NCBI GenBank assembly: GCA_030523775.1 | Contig: JAUNHW010000009.1 | Coordinates: forward strand, 1-64,000 | Length of the DNA stretch: 64,000 bases | Source: Akkermansia sp. | GTDB taxonomy: Bacteria; Verrucomicrobiota; Verrucomicrobiia; Verrucomicrobiales; Akkermansiaceae | Reading direction: 5' to 3' | Notes under the pieces: generated by a model | Databases searched by the model: none | Seen by the model: the letters and a program-made list of their open reading frames with translations, nothing else | Told to the model about the DNA's origin: nothing | Position numbers and translations under genes: made by a program | Part shown: in pieces, positions 63,213-64,000 of the stretch | Layout: each line of letters opens with the position of its first letter | How positions within the stretch are numbered: the first letter of the stretch is position 1

Positions 63213-64000
63213 TCACTCGGCCTTCTTGCCGGTGCCGCGGAAGCGCAGGCCGTACACCAGCACAATCACCAGGCATGCCACCAGGATGTAGTAGCAGCCG
63301 CGCAGGGAGGCCTCCTGGATGGTGCCCACCACCTGCCCGGTCTTGTCGTCGATGATATCGTGCGCGCCGTCGTACAGGTAGAGGGAAAGGCTGGAGAGCA
63401 CGTTGTTCTCCATGCAGTAGGCGAAGACGGGGGGCACGGCGGCGCCGCCCATGATGCTCATCACCAGGCCGGCCGCGCCGAGCTTGGAATCCGGGCCCAG
63501 GTCACGCAGGGCGATGCCGTAGATGGTGGGGAACATCAGGCTCAGGGTGGCGGAGATGGCCACCACGCAAATCAGCCCCGGAAGCGCCGGCAGGTACACC
63601 GCGCCCAGGCTCAGCGCTATGCCTATCACCGCCATCAGGCTCATCATGTTGGCGGGGTTGTACTTCTTCATCAGCGCCGTGCAGATGAAGCGGAACACGA
63701 TGAAGCAGCACATGGCCGCTATGTAGAAATACATGGCGTTCGCGTTCGAGCAGCCGTAGATGTAGTTGGCGTAGTGGATCACGTATACCCACGCGATGGT
63801 CTGCAGGCCCACGTAGAAGAACTGCGTGAACACGCCCCAGCGGTAGCGCGGCAGGTGGATGAGGTTGCTCAGGGACTTGCAGAAGGTGTGCTGCTCCGCG
63901 TCCTCTCCCTTGGCCGCGGCCACCGGGATGTCCTTCACCTTGAACGCCACCCACAGGCACGCCACAATCACCGCCAGGCAGATGTACGGGGAAACCAGCC
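63213..64000 (-). CDS. fucP: L-fucose:H+ symporter, C-terminal part (cut by the window edge)
   Basis: Major facilitator superfamily fucose permease. The visible 262 residues cover about helices 6 or 7 to 12 and include [21 protein letters not shown] and [20 protein letters not shown], close to the FucP blocks LAQFCYVGAQTACW and SIQYPTIFSLGIKNLG of E. coli. The frame is open through base 64000, so the true start lies outside; the GTG at 63971 is internal. It precedes fucI in the same direction and gives the transport step for the pathway below it. Confidence 0.93.
   Translation of the reverse strand, partial: LVSPYICLAVIVACLWVAFKVKDIPVAAAKGEDAEQHTFCKSLSNLIHLPRYRWGVFTQFFYVGLQTIAWVYVIHYANYIYGCSNANAMYFYIAAMCCFIVFRFICTALMKKYNPANMMSLMAVIGIALSLGAVYLPALPGLICVVAISATLSLMFPTIYGIALRDLGPDSKLGAAGLVMSIMGGAAVPPVFAYCMENNVLSSLSLYLYDGAHDIIDDKTGQVVGTIQEASLRGCYYILVACLVIVLVYGLRFRGTGKKAE

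Overview
The window is a GC-rich bacterial chromosome segment with no rRNA. It most likely comes from a gut-associated, fermentative Verrucomicrobiota (PVC superphylum) bacterium, possibly Akkermansia-like. The evidence is pyruvate formate-lyase with its activase, a complete L-fucose catabolic set, abundant lipoproteins, SD-poor starts, and a small Lys/Ala-rich protein (46735-47064) whose N-terminus recalls the PVC signature protein. The lineage is inferred, not proven; no marker gene settles it.

Layout. 1-83 is the end of a dispersed AT-rich repeat. 84-6921 holds a RecQ helicase, pflB-pflA, a Pro/Ala-rich lipoprotein and prephenate dehydrogenase. 6980-7497 (minus) holds tmRNA and tRNA-Arg. 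7601-17060 holds carboxynorspermidine decarboxylase, two lipoproteins, and an RND efflux pair whose adaptor is two adaptor modules fused in tandem. 17290-19125 is aspS. 19510-22262 holds an HTH/ribbon-helix-helix protein, a transmembrane Ser/Thr kinase-like protein and a tyrosine recombinase. 22360-26069 holds rubrerythrin and a cell-wall block (two LysM lipoproteins, an L,D-transpeptidase lipoprotein, a small membrane protein). 26129-27040 is an isolated phage major-capsid gene without any other phage gene. 27288-38572 is mostly core metabolism and transport: PEGA lipoprotein, tmk, phosphatase, AGCS symporter, icd, menG, ClC, ABC ATPase, panC, proline racemase-type epimerase and DMT exporter.

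38674-52766 is rich in poorly characterised envelope proteins. These include a long coiled-coil/TPR protein, a three-gene operon (zinc ribbon membrane protein, transglutaminase-like/discoidin protein, thioredoxin-like protein), and a three-gene run of ankyrin, vWA and FHA/DUF4384 proteins. A tRNA-like element with a terminator (52846-52960) follows. 53029-58842 is a surface-glycan cluster: a UDP-galactopyranose-mutase-like flavoprotein, a lower-GC putative transferase, a hexapeptide acyltransferase, and two near-identical glycosyltransferases in head-to-head orientation. 58859-64000 is the fucose locus (fucP partial, fucI, fucK, fucA; all minus), split by a foldback repeat and an internal promoter.

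How it works together. Fucose enters by FucP, is converted by FucI, FucK and FucA to dihydroxyacetone phosphate and lactaldehyde, and the triose can end at pyruvate, which PflB splits to acetyl-CoA and formate. Most other genes build or sense the envelope. Promoters of ordinary sigma70 type can be read directly in front of about twenty genes. In many of them the -10 box lies so close to the ATG that the transcript should be leaderless or nearly so, which is the strongest genome-wide signal here.
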